Assembly (NCBI RefSeq): GCF_006439355.1
Contig: NZ_VFTG01000039.1
Span: forward strand, 1-37,676
Origin: Mesorhizobium sp. B4-1-3
GTDB taxonomy: Bacteria; Pseudomonadota; Alphaproteobacteria; Rhizobiales; Rhizobiaceae
DNA length: 37,676 bases
Direction: 5' to 3'
Position 1 is the first letter of the stretch. Each line of letters begins with the position of its first letter. Both the position numbers and the translations under genes were made by a program. This document shows, one piece after another, positions 1-6,948 of this stretch. The notes beneath the pieces are model-generated. The model did not search any database. It was not told the origin of the DNA and was given only the letters and a program-made list of their open reading frames with translations.

Positions 1-1
1 T

Positions 2-55
2 GCCAACTTCCTCGGCTTCGTCAAGCTTGCTGCCATCATGCTCTGGCTCAAATGA
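2..55 (+). mobile_element. C-terminal end of an IS5-like transposase (partial, cut by window edge)
   Basis: Seventeen codons are open from the window edge to a TGA at 53-55 and read ANFLGFVKLAAIMLWLK. This aliphatic tail with a closing WLK/WIR resembles the C-terminus of many IS5-family DDE transposases (typical form NFLAxxKLAxxxxWLR). Only the tail is visible, so the catalytic residues and the left inverted repeat lie outside the window. The gene converges on the response regulator 18 bases away. The call rests on one short motif and is moderate at best. Confidence 0.55.
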
Positions 56-73
56 TTAAATTGTCACTACAGC

Positions 74-439
74 CTAGCAAGGCGCCTTGCCATTTAGCAT
101 GCCACCCACGGCTTGAATGAGCGCAACGGCCGGCACAGGCTTTGGCAGTATCTGATAGGCACGTAACTCCATAGGAACGTCCGGCGGCACATAGCCGCTT
201 GCAAAAACGAACGGAATGTCTCGTTCCGTAAGGAATGGTATCAGCGCAGCGCTGGTCTCGCCGTTGAGACCGATGTCGAGCACCGCCGCCGAGATGACTT
301 CGCTTTCGATCAGCCCGACCGCGCAGCGCACGGATGCGGCAGGTCCCACTACTACATAGCCCGCTTTTTCGAGAACATCCTTGTGATCCTCGGCGATCAG
401 CCACTCGTCCTCAACAACCAGAATCCGTGCGCTAGCCAA
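74..439 (-). CDS. Single-domain response regulator (receiver only)
   Basis: This 121-residue protein is a bare CheY-like receiver. It has the acidic cluster E10-D11-E12 (VVEDEW), phospho-acceptor D55 (AVLDIGL), the Ser/Thr position in FVFASGY and the conserved lysine K100 in LPKP. No output domain follows. Its start codon lies inside the end of the upstream kinase gene (8-base overlap), so the two are probably translationally coupled and form a cognate pair. Receivers of this size next to HWE kinases are common in rhizobia and often act as phosphate sinks or intermediates, including in the PhyR/EcfG general stress pathway. That role is inferred. The stop codon lies within a CTAG close to the IS5-like remnant, so the native C-terminus could have been altered. 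Confidence 0.9.
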   Translation of the reverse strand: MASARILVVEDEWLIAEDHKDVLEKAGYVVVGPAASVRCAVGLIESEVISAAVLDIGLNGETSAALIPFLTERDIPFVFASGYVPPDVPMELRAYQILPKPVPAVALIQAVGGMLNGKAPC

Positions 440-3400
440 CTTCCATCTCCCGTCGACCGAGTGGAAACGCCAATCGCAATCTCAAACCGTCGGATTCATA
501 ATTTGTTTCGAAATTGCCATCCAGCCGATATTCGATTTCACCTTTCACCAGCGACCAACCAAATCCGGGTTGTTTCGGTCGGCCGACGGGCGGGCCGCCC
601 GTTTCCGCCCACTCCAAGCGAAATTCCTGATCAATGACTGACCACGTCACAGCCACCTTACCGGCCGGAGTGGACAGGGCTCCGTACTTTGCGGCATTGG
701 TCGCCAGCTCGTGGACGACCATGCCAAGTGACAGGCCCTGCTGGGGTTTCAAAGGGACGTCCTCACCCGCCCTGATGCTACGCTCCAGTCCGAAAGGCTC
801 CAATTCCTGCCGGACGATCTCCTCGACCGACACTTCTTTCCAGTTTTCGCGCGACAGCACGCCGTAGGCCCTCGCCATCGCGTGCAGGCGGCCGATGAGC
901 GCCTCCGCAAAGGCTTCCGGCGATTCAGCGTTCTTCAAGGTCTGGCTGGCAATGCTAATGACAACAGCCAGCATGTTCTTGACCCGATGATTGAGCTCGG
1001 AGATGAGAACCCGCTGATGAGCATCGGCTTCGGCCAGGGTCGTGACGTCAACGAAGGTCACGACGACGCCCTGTATCTTACCGACGGCATCACGGTAAGG
1101 GATCAGGCGGACAAGATAGTGGACGCCTTCGCCATCGCGCGAAAGCTGATGCTCGATCATCTCGCCTGACCGGAAAACCTGGGCGATGTGTTCGCGCAAC
1201 TGCGGATACTCGAGTTGGCTTGCAAGATCGGTAAGAGGTCGGCCGACATCGGTCGGCAACAGATTGAAGAATGACGAAGCCGCCGGGGTGAAGCTGCGGA
1301 TGACCAGCTTGGGATCAAGAAAGACAGTCGCGATCTCGGTGCTCTCGAACAGATTCTTCAGATCGCTGTTGGCGCGATCGAGGTCCTCGACCTTCGATAC
1401 CAGCTCGGCATTGATCGTGTTCAGCTCCTCGTTGAGGGACTGCATCTCCTCCTTGGAGGCTTCGAGCTCCTCGTTGGACGACTGTGCTTCCTCATTGACC
1501 GAGACCAATTCCTCGTTCGAGGATTTGAGTTCCTCCAGCGCGGTTTCGTACTCTTCGATTGTCGATTGCAAGCGCTCGCGGGTGTCGCGCAGCTCGCGCT
1601 CCAGATCCGCCAATCCGCCAGCCTCCGGCGGCGCCCCGCCCGCAGCCGACCGCGACTGCGAACGCCCAACGGGCTCGAAAAGCACGAGGAAAAGCGGTTC
1701 GCTTCCGCGGTCGGCCAGGGGTTCGAGGGTCAAGGTGACAAACTGGACGCGGTCGTCGTCCTCCTCGACGGCGATCGCATCGCGCACCACGGTACGCCTA
1801 TTCTCGACCGCTTCCCGCAATGCGCCACGCAGTTCCAGGCGCAGCCCACTGCGCGCCATCGTCAGCAATTGACGGCTCGGCACACCTTGCGGCGGTTCGA
1901 GATATTTGCCCGTTTTGCCGGAATAATAGACGACATCTCCTTCGCCGTTGACGACGACATGGGCTGGCGCGAAGCGCTCCAGTACTTGAGCTTCGACGAC
2001 CTGGCGCAGCGAATAGGACAAGCCGCGTCCCACACGGGTGTCGCCGGCTTTTAGAAGGCTGATGGAGGACGCTGCATTAAGCAGAAGGGGCAGGCGCGGC
2101 GCCGCTGCGTGTTCGCGTGCCTTGAAGATGCGATGTTTCTTGTCGACCGGCGCAAACAGCTCGCCGTGTTGGCTCAGGCTTTCCGATGTGCCGAGGAACA
2201 GATAGCCGCCTGGTTTCAGTGAGTAGTGAAATGTCGGAATGACCTGCTTTTGAACATCGGGCCCAAAGTAGATCAACAGATTTCGGCATGAGACCATGTC
2301 CATGCGTGAGAACGGCGGATCGCGAATGACGTTGTGGGCAGAGAAGATGCACAGATCGCGCACGCTCTTGTGTAGCACAAAGCTGGTGCCGTCATTGTTG
2401 AAGAAGCGTTCGCGACGTTCGGGTGAAACCCCGGCCAGCAACGGTTCGGTATAGCGTGCCGCGCGGGCGGCACTCAATGCGGCGTCATCGATATCGGTTG
2501 AGAATATCTGCACACGCGGCACCACCGGCAGCGTGTCCATGTGCTCGCGCATCAGCATGCCAATCGAGAAGACCTCTTCTCCCGTCGCACAACCCGGAAC
2601 CCAGATGCGGATCGTGTCATTGGCGTCGCGGCCTTCGAACAGCTTTGGAATTACGGTATCCTCCAAAATCTTGAAGGCATCGGCGTCGCGAAAAAAGTTG
2701 GTGACGTTGATCAACAAGTCGCGAAACAGGAAGCGGACCTCGTCTGGGCTCGAGCGAAGCAGGTTGACGTAATTGTCGATCGAGCTGAGTTGGTTGATCT
2801 GCATGCGGCGCCTGACGCGACGAAGCACCGTCTTGGTCTTGTAACCAGAGAAATCATGTCCGGAATGGCTACGCAGGATGGCGTAGATTTCATTTTGCGC
2901 GTCGCGGATGCTCCCATCCTCAGCCCTGCCGTCGGCCGGCTCGCCCAGCAACTCGAAACTGCGCGCGAATTCGGCGAGCTTTTCTCCCATATCGCGCGCG
3001 GGGACGGCAATGTCGATCAACCCTGAACCGATGGCGCTTTGGGGCATGTCGGGATTACGCGGCCCAGACCCGTCGGCGATTTGCGCGAGCGTCAGTCCGC
3101 CGTGCTCTTTGATCGCCTTGACACCCAGCGTGCCGTCGGAATCTCCGCCGGAGAGAACAATTCCGACCGCGTATTCCCCGTGGTCCTCAGCCAGCGCGCT
3201 AAAGAAGATGTCGATCGGCTTGCGCTCTCTCGATACGGAGTTCGGATGTCGCAGTCTGAGAGCGGTGTTTTCGATCGTCAAAATCGCATTGGGCGGCATG
3301 ACGTAAATGACGTCAGGCCGGACTTCGACCCCGTCCTCGGCGACCTTGACGGGGATATCGGTATAGCGGCCCACCACTTCGTGCAGGAGGCTCTCTCGTT

Positions 3401-3536
3401 CCGGGCTTAGATGCGTAACGATGACGAAGCCGATGCCGGGCTTCGCGGGAATGCCATGAAAGAACTCCTCCATGGCGGGGATGCCGCCAGCCGAAGCGCC
3501 GATGCCGACAATAGGGAACCTCGGCTGCCTGGCCAT
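432..3536 (-). CDS. CheB-CheR-coiled coil-PAS-HWE histidine kinase fusion
   Basis: This 1034-residue multidomain sensor begins with a CheB methylesterase domain at 1-190. Its catalytic triad looks intact: S15 in GIGASAGG, H42 in VTHLSPE and D134 in GGDSDG. A CheR methyltransferase domain spans about 210-475, with the SAM-binding loop GCATGEE at 315-321 and SCRNLLIYF near 416. A segment of unclear fold follows, then a heptad-rich glutamate coiled coil at about 645-728, a PAS domain at 730-835 and an HWE kinase core. The phospho-acceptor is H850 (ELNHRVKN), the N-box asparagine is N947 (ELATNAAKYGALS) and the family WxE is W976/E978. There is no transmembrane segment, so it should be cytoplasmic. 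In this architecture the CheB/CheR parts are thought to act in sensing or regulation rather than on chemoreceptors; that is not shown here. It overlaps the receiver gene downstream. Confidence 0.93.
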   Translation of the reverse strand: MARQPRFPIVGIGASAGGIPAMEEFFHGIPAKPGIGFVIVTHLSPERESLLHEVVGRYTDIPVKVAEDGVEVRPDVIYVMPPNAILTIENTALRLRHPNSVSRERKPIDIFFSALAEDHGEYAVGIVLSGGDSDGTLGVKAIKEHGGLTLAQIADGSGPRNPDMPQSAIGSGLIDIAVPARDMGEKLAEFARSFELLGEPADGRAEDGSIRDAQNEIYAILRSHSGHDFSGYKTKTVLRRVRRRMQINQLSSIDNYVNLLRSSPDEVRFLFRDLLINVTNFFRDADAFKILEDTVIPKLFEGRDANDTIRIWVPGCATGEEVFSIGMLMREHMDTLPVVPRVQIFSTDIDDAALSAARAARYTEPLLAGVSPERRERFFNNDGTSFVLHKSVRDLCIFSAHNVIRDPPFSRMDMVSCRNLLIYFGPDVQKQVIPTFHYSLKPGGYLFLGTSESLSQHGELFAPVDKKHRIFKAREHAAAPRLPLLLNAASSISLLKAGDTRVGRGLSYSLRQVVEAQVLERFAPAHVVVNGEGDVVYYSGKTGKYLEPPQGVPSRQLLTMARSGLRLELRGALREAVENRRTVVRDAIAVEEDDDRVQFVTLTLEPLADRGSEPLFLVLFEPVGRSQSRSAAGGAPPEAGGLADLERELRDTRERLQSTIEEYETALEELKSSNEELVSVNEEAQSSNEELEASKEEMQSLNEELNTINAELVSKVEDLDRANSDLKNLFESTEIATVFLDPKLVIRSFTPAASSFFNLLPTDVGRPLTDLASQLEYPQLREHIAQVFRSGEMIEHQLSRDGEGVHYLVRLIPYRDAVGKIQGVVVTFVDVTTLAEADAHQRVLISELNHRVKNMLAVVISIASQTLKNAESPEAFAEALIGRLHAMARAYGVLSRENWKEVSVEEIVRQELEPFGLERSIRAGEDVPLKPQQGLSLGMVVHELATNAAKYGALSTPAGKVAVTWSVIDQEFRLEWAETGGPPVGRPKQPGFGWSLVKGEIEYRLDGNFETNYESDGLRLRLAFPLGRREMEVG

Positions 3537-3559
3537 GTCGATCCTGCTTAACTAGGCTA

Positions 3560-3584
3560 AACGTGCCAGTGGCGATTTCGATCC
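3560..3584 (-). promoter_or_regulatory. Possible EcfG-type (general stress) promoter, one mismatch
   Basis: Read on the minus strand this is GGATC, 16 bases, then CGTT. The EcfG/sigma-EcfG consensus in alphaproteobacteria is GGAAC-N16/17-CGTT, so one base of the -35 differs and the spacing is exact. The -10 ends 23 bases before the ATG of the CheB-CheR kinase at 3536, which leaves room for a short leader containing AGGAT as ribosome binding site. An exact match precedes the other large kinase at 8618, which makes this one more credible, but a single degenerate site can occur by chance. Confidence 0.4.
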
Positions 3585-3948
3585 AACGCGGATGAAATTT
3601 CTTTTTGGTGGCCAAGCGTTCAGCATGCGGTATGGAAAGCATGAGCGTGACCCGTCGTGGTCTTATAGCGGAGATCCCCCACACCTGCTACTCTGCGCGA
3701 TACGCTTTGATCTAAGCCGACGCTGGCGCTGCGGCCCGGTTGCTCTGGGTATCGACTAATCCTCTTCGCTCGTGGGACTGTTCATGAACAGCTTGAGCGG
3801 ATGGGACGACGTGCGTTGGACCTCCGCCGACGCAAATGGAACGCCATTCTCTTTCCTGAGCGACGATCCGGACTTCTGGCATCGGCGAAGATGATGACAC
3901 GACCGGAACTGACCCGGCATTGGCTCCTGCTGAATAGGGCTGCGGCAA
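3585..3948. other. Intergenic stretch without a convincing gene
   Basis: About 360 bases lie between the CheB-CheR kinase promoter region and the end of the NYN gene. Short open frames exist on both strands (for example 3712-3948 minus). They lack a good ribosome binding site and show no recognisable motif. No tRNA-like fold or clear terminator hairpin with a T tract was seen. The stretch probably holds the 3' end of the transcript coming from 6.8 kb and upstream control sequence for the kinase. Confidence 0.4.
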
Positions 3949-4698
3949 TCAGCGTCGTCTCCTTCTCGGAGCCTCCGGCTTGATCCTTATCCGGAGCATC
4001 CCTCCTTCAGGATGGTCGATCTCGAAGGCATTCGTCTTGCGAACGAGATCGCTCAGCTTGCGAAAGCCAAAGGTACGCGGATCGAAGTCGGAAGCCAGGT
4101 TGGCGAGTTGCGTGCCGACCGCACCGAGTGGAACCCAGCCATCCTCGCTTTCCATCTGCGCAATGACCTTCCGAATGATCGGCACGGCCGCTGACGGCGG
4201 CTGTAGTGGCTTCATGCTCGATACCGCCTCAGGCTCGTTCGCGGGCGCGGAGGGCAGCAGGTTCTCGGTATAGACAAATCGCCGGCATGCCTGGCGGAAA
4301 CTCTCGGGTGTCTTCTGCTCGCCGAAGCCGAACACGTCGACGCCCTGCTCACGAATGCGGGCCGCCAGCCGGGTGAAATCGCTGTCGGAGGAAACCAGGC
4401 AGAAACCGTCGAACCGACCGCTATGGAGCAGATCCATCGCGTCGATGACAAGCGTGATGTCCGAGGCGTTCTTGCCTGTCGTGTAGGCGAACTGCTGCTG
4501 GGGTATGATGGCGTGCTTCGAAAGAACGTCGGCCCATGCTTTCGAGCGCGAGCTCGAAAAATCGCCATAGATGCGCCGCACGCTGGCCTCGCCGATCTTG
4601 GCGATCTCCTCGAACAGCCCATCGGCAATCTTGGCCGAGGCATTGTCGGCGTCGATCAGAACGGCAAGGCGCGGCGACCGAGGTTCGGATGGCGTCAT
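3949..4698 (-). CDS. NYN-domain (PIN-like) putative RNase with C-terminal OST-HTH/LOTUS domain
   Basis: The protein has 249 residues from the chosen start. Residues 8-148 match a NYN/LabA-like nuclease domain: IDADN (D16, D18, N19), the acidic position D80 in ASDITLVIDAMD, and LVSSDSDF with D105 and D107. These acidic residues form the metal-binding pocket of PIN-like RNases. Residues 165-240 fit an OST-HTH/LOTUS fold (IRKVIAQM ... FDPRTFGFRKLSDLV), an RNA-binding module usually paired with NYN domains. The tail is arginine-rich (RRRRR). The ATG at 4698 is preferred over upstream ATGs because AAGGA sits seven bases before it. That ribosome site overlaps the stop codon of the zinc-ribbon gene, so the two are co-transcribed. 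An RNase or RNA-binding role is a family inference; the substrate is unknown. Confidence 0.88.
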   Translation of the reverse strand: MTPSEPRSPRLAVLIDADNASAKIADGLFEEIAKIGEASVRRIYGDFSSSRSKAWADVLSKHAIIPQQQFAYTTGKNASDITLVIDAMDLLHSGRFDGFCLVSSDSDFTRLAARIREQGVDVFGFGEQKTPESFRQACRRFVYTENLLPSAPANEPEAVSSMKPLQPPSAAVPIIRKVIAQMESEDGWVPLGAVGTQLANLASDFDPRTFGFRKLSDLVRKTNAFEIDHPEGGMLRIRIKPEAPRRRRR

Positions 4699-4708
4699 AG
4701 GGCTTTCC

Positions 4709-4882
4709 TTAGCGCTGTTCATGCCACCTGAAGTTCTTGCTCTCAATGTCAATGATGTCGCCGCAGTTTGCGCATTCCAGCTGTGTGTGAGTACGAATCC
4801 AGCCGACAAGCGTCTTTGCCTGATGGTGGCAACGGGGACATTCCACGTCGATTTCGAATTTGTCCGTCTCGCGCTCCGTCAT
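4709..4882 (-). CDS. Four-cysteine zinc-ribbon microprotein
   Basis: This 57-residue frame has two CxxC knuckles, CPRC at 15-18 and CANC at 37-40, separated by a basic/aromatic segment (LVGWIRTHTQ). That is the layout of a small treble-clef or zinc-ribbon protein. It ends FRWHEQR. The ATG at 4882 is favoured because GAGG lies seven bases upstream; an ATG at 4888 in the same frame is possible but has poor spacing. The stop is 10 bases before the NYN gene, and the start is 9 bases after the stop of the Lys-rich gene. I do not recognise a named family. RNA, DNA or protein binding cannot be distinguished from sequence. The paired cysteines and tight operon spacing make it a convincing gene despite its size. 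Confidence 0.8.
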   Translation of the reverse strand: MTERETDKFEIDVECPRCHHQAKTLVGWIRTHTQLECANCGDIIDIESKNFRWHEQR

Positions 4883-4891
4883 CGCCATGCC

Positions 4892-5047
4892 TCAGCTTTC
4901 GTCAGCGGCGGGCTCCCGCGCTTCCTTCTGCTCTGTGGATGAAGGTTTCTCCTTCGCAGCTTTCCCGGCAAGCTTGGCTTCTTTCTTGGCCGCCTTGGCC
5001 TTGTCTCGTTGGCTCCGCTCGTATCGATAGTTCGGCTTCATCGCCAT
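4892..5047 (-). CDS. Lysine-rich 51-residue microprotein
   Basis: The frame starts at an ATG preceded by CGGAG seven bases upstream and encodes a highly charged protein. Its N-terminal block KPNYRYERSQRDKAKAAKKE is basic and predicted helical, and its tail is acidic and polar (EAREPAADES). Small proteins with a similar KPNYRYERSQRDRAKA block occur in other rhizobia as I recall, without a known function. It has no membrane segment or cysteines. It is the first gene of a tight three-gene set with the zinc ribbon and the NYN/OST-HTH protein, so a role in nucleic-acid or ribonucleoprotein binding is a reasonable guess. The 115 bases upstream (5048-5162) hold no gene. Confidence 0.75.
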   Translation of the reverse strand: MAMKPNYRYERSQRDKAKAAKKEAKLAGKAAKEKPSSTEQKEAREPAADES

Positions 5048-5162
5048 TCGAAATCTCCGTATGCAGGATTGGGCAGGTCTTGAGCAGACACCGCCGCGGT
5101 TTCCATGGCGGTTGCAAAACCGACAGCGCGCAAATCAGACGGCGCGCTTTCCGTCACCAAGC

Positions 5163-5414
5163 TCAGTAAATCTCAACGGTGCGGTCGTAGCTGATCCCCG
5201 CACTCTTGAGCGCGGCAAGGAAAGCGACACTCGCGTCATCGGCAGCACCATCTTCGGCGCAGCGCTTCATGGCGTCAGTCCAAGCCAGGCTGTCGTTTCC
5301 AGGCCAATGGTCAAACAGGAAATCCGAAGCTTGCGCGACGGACTCAATGAGAGTGAAACCGATAGGGCCAGCGATGTAGACAACCACAGGAGCCCGGAAT
5401 TTTTTGTGAACCAT
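5163..5414 (-). CDS. DUF982-like small protein
   Basis: This 83-residue protein has the pattern of the DUF982 family that is abundant in Mesorhizobium and relatives: an N-terminal beta-rich part (APVVVYIAGPIGFTLIESV), then the DFLFDHWPG block, and a C-terminal helix (ASVAFLAALKSAGI). The start ATG at 5414 is preceded by AGGG at suitable spacing. The function is unknown for the family; members are often plasmid- or island-borne and multicopy. It lies 83 bases downstream of the DUF1488 gene on the same strand and may share its transcript. Confidence 0.75.
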   Translation of the reverse strand: MVHKKFRAPVVVYIAGPIGFTLIESVAQASDFLFDHWPGNDSLAWTDAMKRCAEDGAADDASVAFLAALKSAGISYDRTVEIY

Positions 5415-5497
5415 CGCGCACCCTACGCTCGACGGCGCCGAAAGACGAGCGCGGTAGCAACATTATTCAGCCAGCCTTGATCGCATTGCGGATGCCG

Positions 5498-5773
5498 CTA
5501 CCGGAAATCAGCGGCGGTCAAAGTGTAGGAGTCGCGGCGGTTGCGGACATAGACCTTGCCGGCCACGTCTTGGATGGTGGCCCGCAAGGCGTCGAATGCC
5601 GAAAGACAGGCCGTCTCGGTGCTTACTTTTCCGCCCGGGACAACGCCGGATTTGGCCAGGGCCTCTGCCTCGATGAAGAAACGGATCCGAAACATGCCGT
5701 CATGGCCGATGAAGCAGACGGCATTGCGCGCTTCATCGAAGCTGCGGCTGGGATTTGGGAAAGCTAGAGTCAT
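5498..5773 (-). CDS. DUF1488-like small protein
   Basis: This 91-residue protein begins MTLAFPNPSRSFDEA and ends YTLTAADFR. Those two ends, with the central FDALRATIQDVAGKVY segment, match the DUF1488 family as I know it from rhizobia and other proteobacteria. Function is not established. The ATG lies in an ATGA overlap with the stop of the preceding gene (5770-5773), so it is translationally coupled to it. It contains one FIGHDGMFRIRFFIE strand-rich stretch and no membrane segment. Confidence 0.78.
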   Translation of the reverse strand: MTLAFPNPSRSFDEARNAVCFIGHDGMFRIRFFIEAEALAKSGVVPGGKVSTETACLSAFDALRATIQDVAGKVYVRNRRDSYTLTAADFR

Positions 5774-6096
5774 GACAGGTCTCCCGATAATTCAGGAACG
5801 CCAACAAGAGTTGGCCGCGCGACGATCCTCTGCTTGCGGTGTTCGCTGGTGCGAAGGTTGAGGGACAGCATGCCGTTCGTCGCTTCCGAACGGCTGAGCC
5901 CGATCATGGAGGTACCGTTCACATGCGCCGGGATGCCGGTGAAGACGTGATAGACGGTCCAGGAACGATCGGCTTCGATGCGGCGGCCATATTGATGGTC
6001 CCCAAAGTCGCACGCCTGCGCGCCGCCTGCATTTTCCTCGCGGGGATGAGGCCAGGCGCCGCGTGCGGCATCGGTGCGAGGGCCGCCGGCGTTCAT
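5770..6096 (-). CDS. Small conserved protein with SWTVYxVFTG motif (paralogue of 7481-7672)
   Basis: Residues 45-95 of this 108-residue frame contain RSWTVYHVFTGIPAHVNG and MIGLSRSEATNGMLSLNL. The gene at 7481-7672 has the same order (SWTVFDIFTGQPAEF, TIGIKTRRAEKIVSELN), so the two are paralogues. The start at 6096 is an ATGA overlap with the upstream gene and gives a low-complexity N-terminus. Starts further upstream would run into the 80-residue gene. The motif reads as a compact beta-hairpin-plus-helix domain carrying the sequence WTVxxxFTGxPA. I know no function. ATGA overlaps at both ends place it firmly in an operon with its neighbours. Confidence 0.65.
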   Translation of the reverse strand: MNAGGPRTDAARGAWPHPREENAGGAQACDFGDHQYGRRIEADRSWTVYHVFTGIPAHVNGTSMIGLSRSEATNGMLSLNLRTSEHRKQRIVARPTLVGVPELSGDLS

Positions 6097-6335
6097 GATC
6101 TCGGCCCTTTGTCTATATCCGCCTGCGCGGCGATAATGCCGGAATAGATCGTCGCGCCCTCGTCGTCGGTGATGGCGACGGCATCTGGCCACTGGGGCAT
6201 GTTCAGCGTCCTTGCCAGAAGCCGCGCGATCTCGATTGCCGCATCGAGGTCGGCCGCGTCCACGGTCTCACGGCCGACGACGGCATGCGCGTCGTCGGCA
6301 ACGCGCGTGCGATAGAATTCGATCATAACCTTCAT
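6093..6335 (-). CDS. Small conserved rhizobial protein, function unknown
   Basis: This 80-residue protein begins MKVMIEFYRTR and has a charged helix (AADLDAAIEIARLLARTLNM) and a strand-rich end (DAVAITDDEGATIYSG). The pattern is reminiscent of small rhizobial proteins of unknown role with FYR...D.A.AVVGRE near the N-terminus. A GGA five bases before the ATG supports the start. The stop overlaps the next ATG (ATGA at 6093-6096). No membrane segment or cysteine is present. Confidence 0.7.
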   Translation of the reverse strand: MKVMIEFYRTRVADDAHAVVGRETVDAADLDAAIEIARLLARTLNMPQWPDAVAITDDEGATIYSGIIAAQADIDKGPRS

Positions 6336-6365
6336 TTGAATCCGTCTCGCGCAAGCATCCTGCCG

Positions 6366-6503
6366 TCAGCCCTTGCCCTTGCCTTGGCCGTGAGTGCCAC
6401 CGGCACCGTTGATTTGGCGGAACGCATTCTCAGGCTTCACCGGAACCTTGTCCTGCTTCGGCTTCCTGATCTCTCTGTTCGAGCGCTTCTGTCCCTTGGC
6501 CAT
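6366..6503 (-). CDS. Basic 45-residue microprotein (MAKGQKRSNREIRKPKQD type)
   Basis: This short frame encodes a basic N-terminus (AKGQKRSNREIRKPKQDK) and a glycine-rich tail (GAGGTHGQGKGKG). AAGGA lies nine bases before the ATG at 6503. Small proteins starting MAKGQxRSNREIRKPK recur in Rhizobiales genomes as I recall, so the gene is probably real although it is below usual annotation length. Its 5' part overlaps the 3' end of the 119-residue gene in another frame on the same strand. An unstructured nucleic-acid-binding protein is a guess. Confidence 0.72.
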   Translation of the reverse strand: MAKGQKRSNREIRKPKQDKVPVKPENAFRQINGAGGTHGQGKGKG

Positions 6504-6789
6504 GTCCGAATGTCCTTTCGATGAGCATCATGCCGCCGTCCGACACCTCGTCGACCGGTTCCAGCCTGTCCTCCGTCACGACCCGCTCATGCGGCTCGCT
6601 TTCGCTGCGGATGCGGTATTGCAGCGAGTTCTCCCTCGAAGGCAGGGTTCCGGTAACGCGGTAGATTTCACCGGTTTGCGGACCGACGCCGAGGCTGCCC
6701 TTCAGCCGGACCGCCTGTCCGATATCGAACAGGCGCGCTGGCGCGCCATGCTGGATCGGGCGTGCATTGCGTTGCAGAAGTGTGGTCAT
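6430..6789 (-). CDS. Small conserved protein, first gene of the small-protein run
   Basis: The 119-residue product has a strand-rich core, LFDIGQAVRLKG ... TGEIYRVTGTLP ... QYRIRSESEPHERVV, that reads like an SH3-like beta barrel. An acidic, glutamine-rich tail follows. The core resembles small rhizobial proteins with YRVTGTLPxR and QYRIRxExExHERV, none with a known function. GGAG six bases upstream supports the ATG at 6789. The last 74 bases overlap the next gene. It is the first gene behind the candidate promoter at 6920-6948. Confidence 0.7.
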   Translation of the reverse strand: MTTLLQRNARPIQHGAPARLFDIGQAVRLKGSLGVGPQTGEIYRVTGTLPSRENSLQYRIRSESEPHERVVTEDRLEPVDEVSDGGMMLIERTFGHGQGTEALEQRDQEAEAGQGSGEA

Positions 6790-6919
6790 GGTTGTCTCCG
6801 TCCCTCGACGAGCCGCAGCGCTGGAGGCGGCGCAATGATTTCATTGTCGAAAATTCGGAAGGCGGATGGCGAGGCTTCATCATAACGAAAGCCACCTCGA
6901 CCAAATCAACGAATTTAAT

Positions 6920-6948
6920 ATATGCGCCCCAAAGGCACTGCGGGCAAG
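6920..6948 (-). promoter_or_regulatory. Candidate sigma-70 promoter for the small-protein run
   Basis: On the minus strand the sequence is CTTGCC, 17 bases, GCATAT. This is close to the rhizobial housekeeping consensus CTTGAC-N17-CTATAT. It lies in an AT-rich pocket upstream of the gene starting at 6789 and would give a leader of roughly 120 bases. No EcfG-type site was found here, so this run may be transcribed independently of the two kinases. Confidence 0.45.

Noticed and set aside
3712..3948. 78-residue minus frame downstream of the NYN gene
   Set aside because: Ser/Pro-rich with no ribosome site or family feature.
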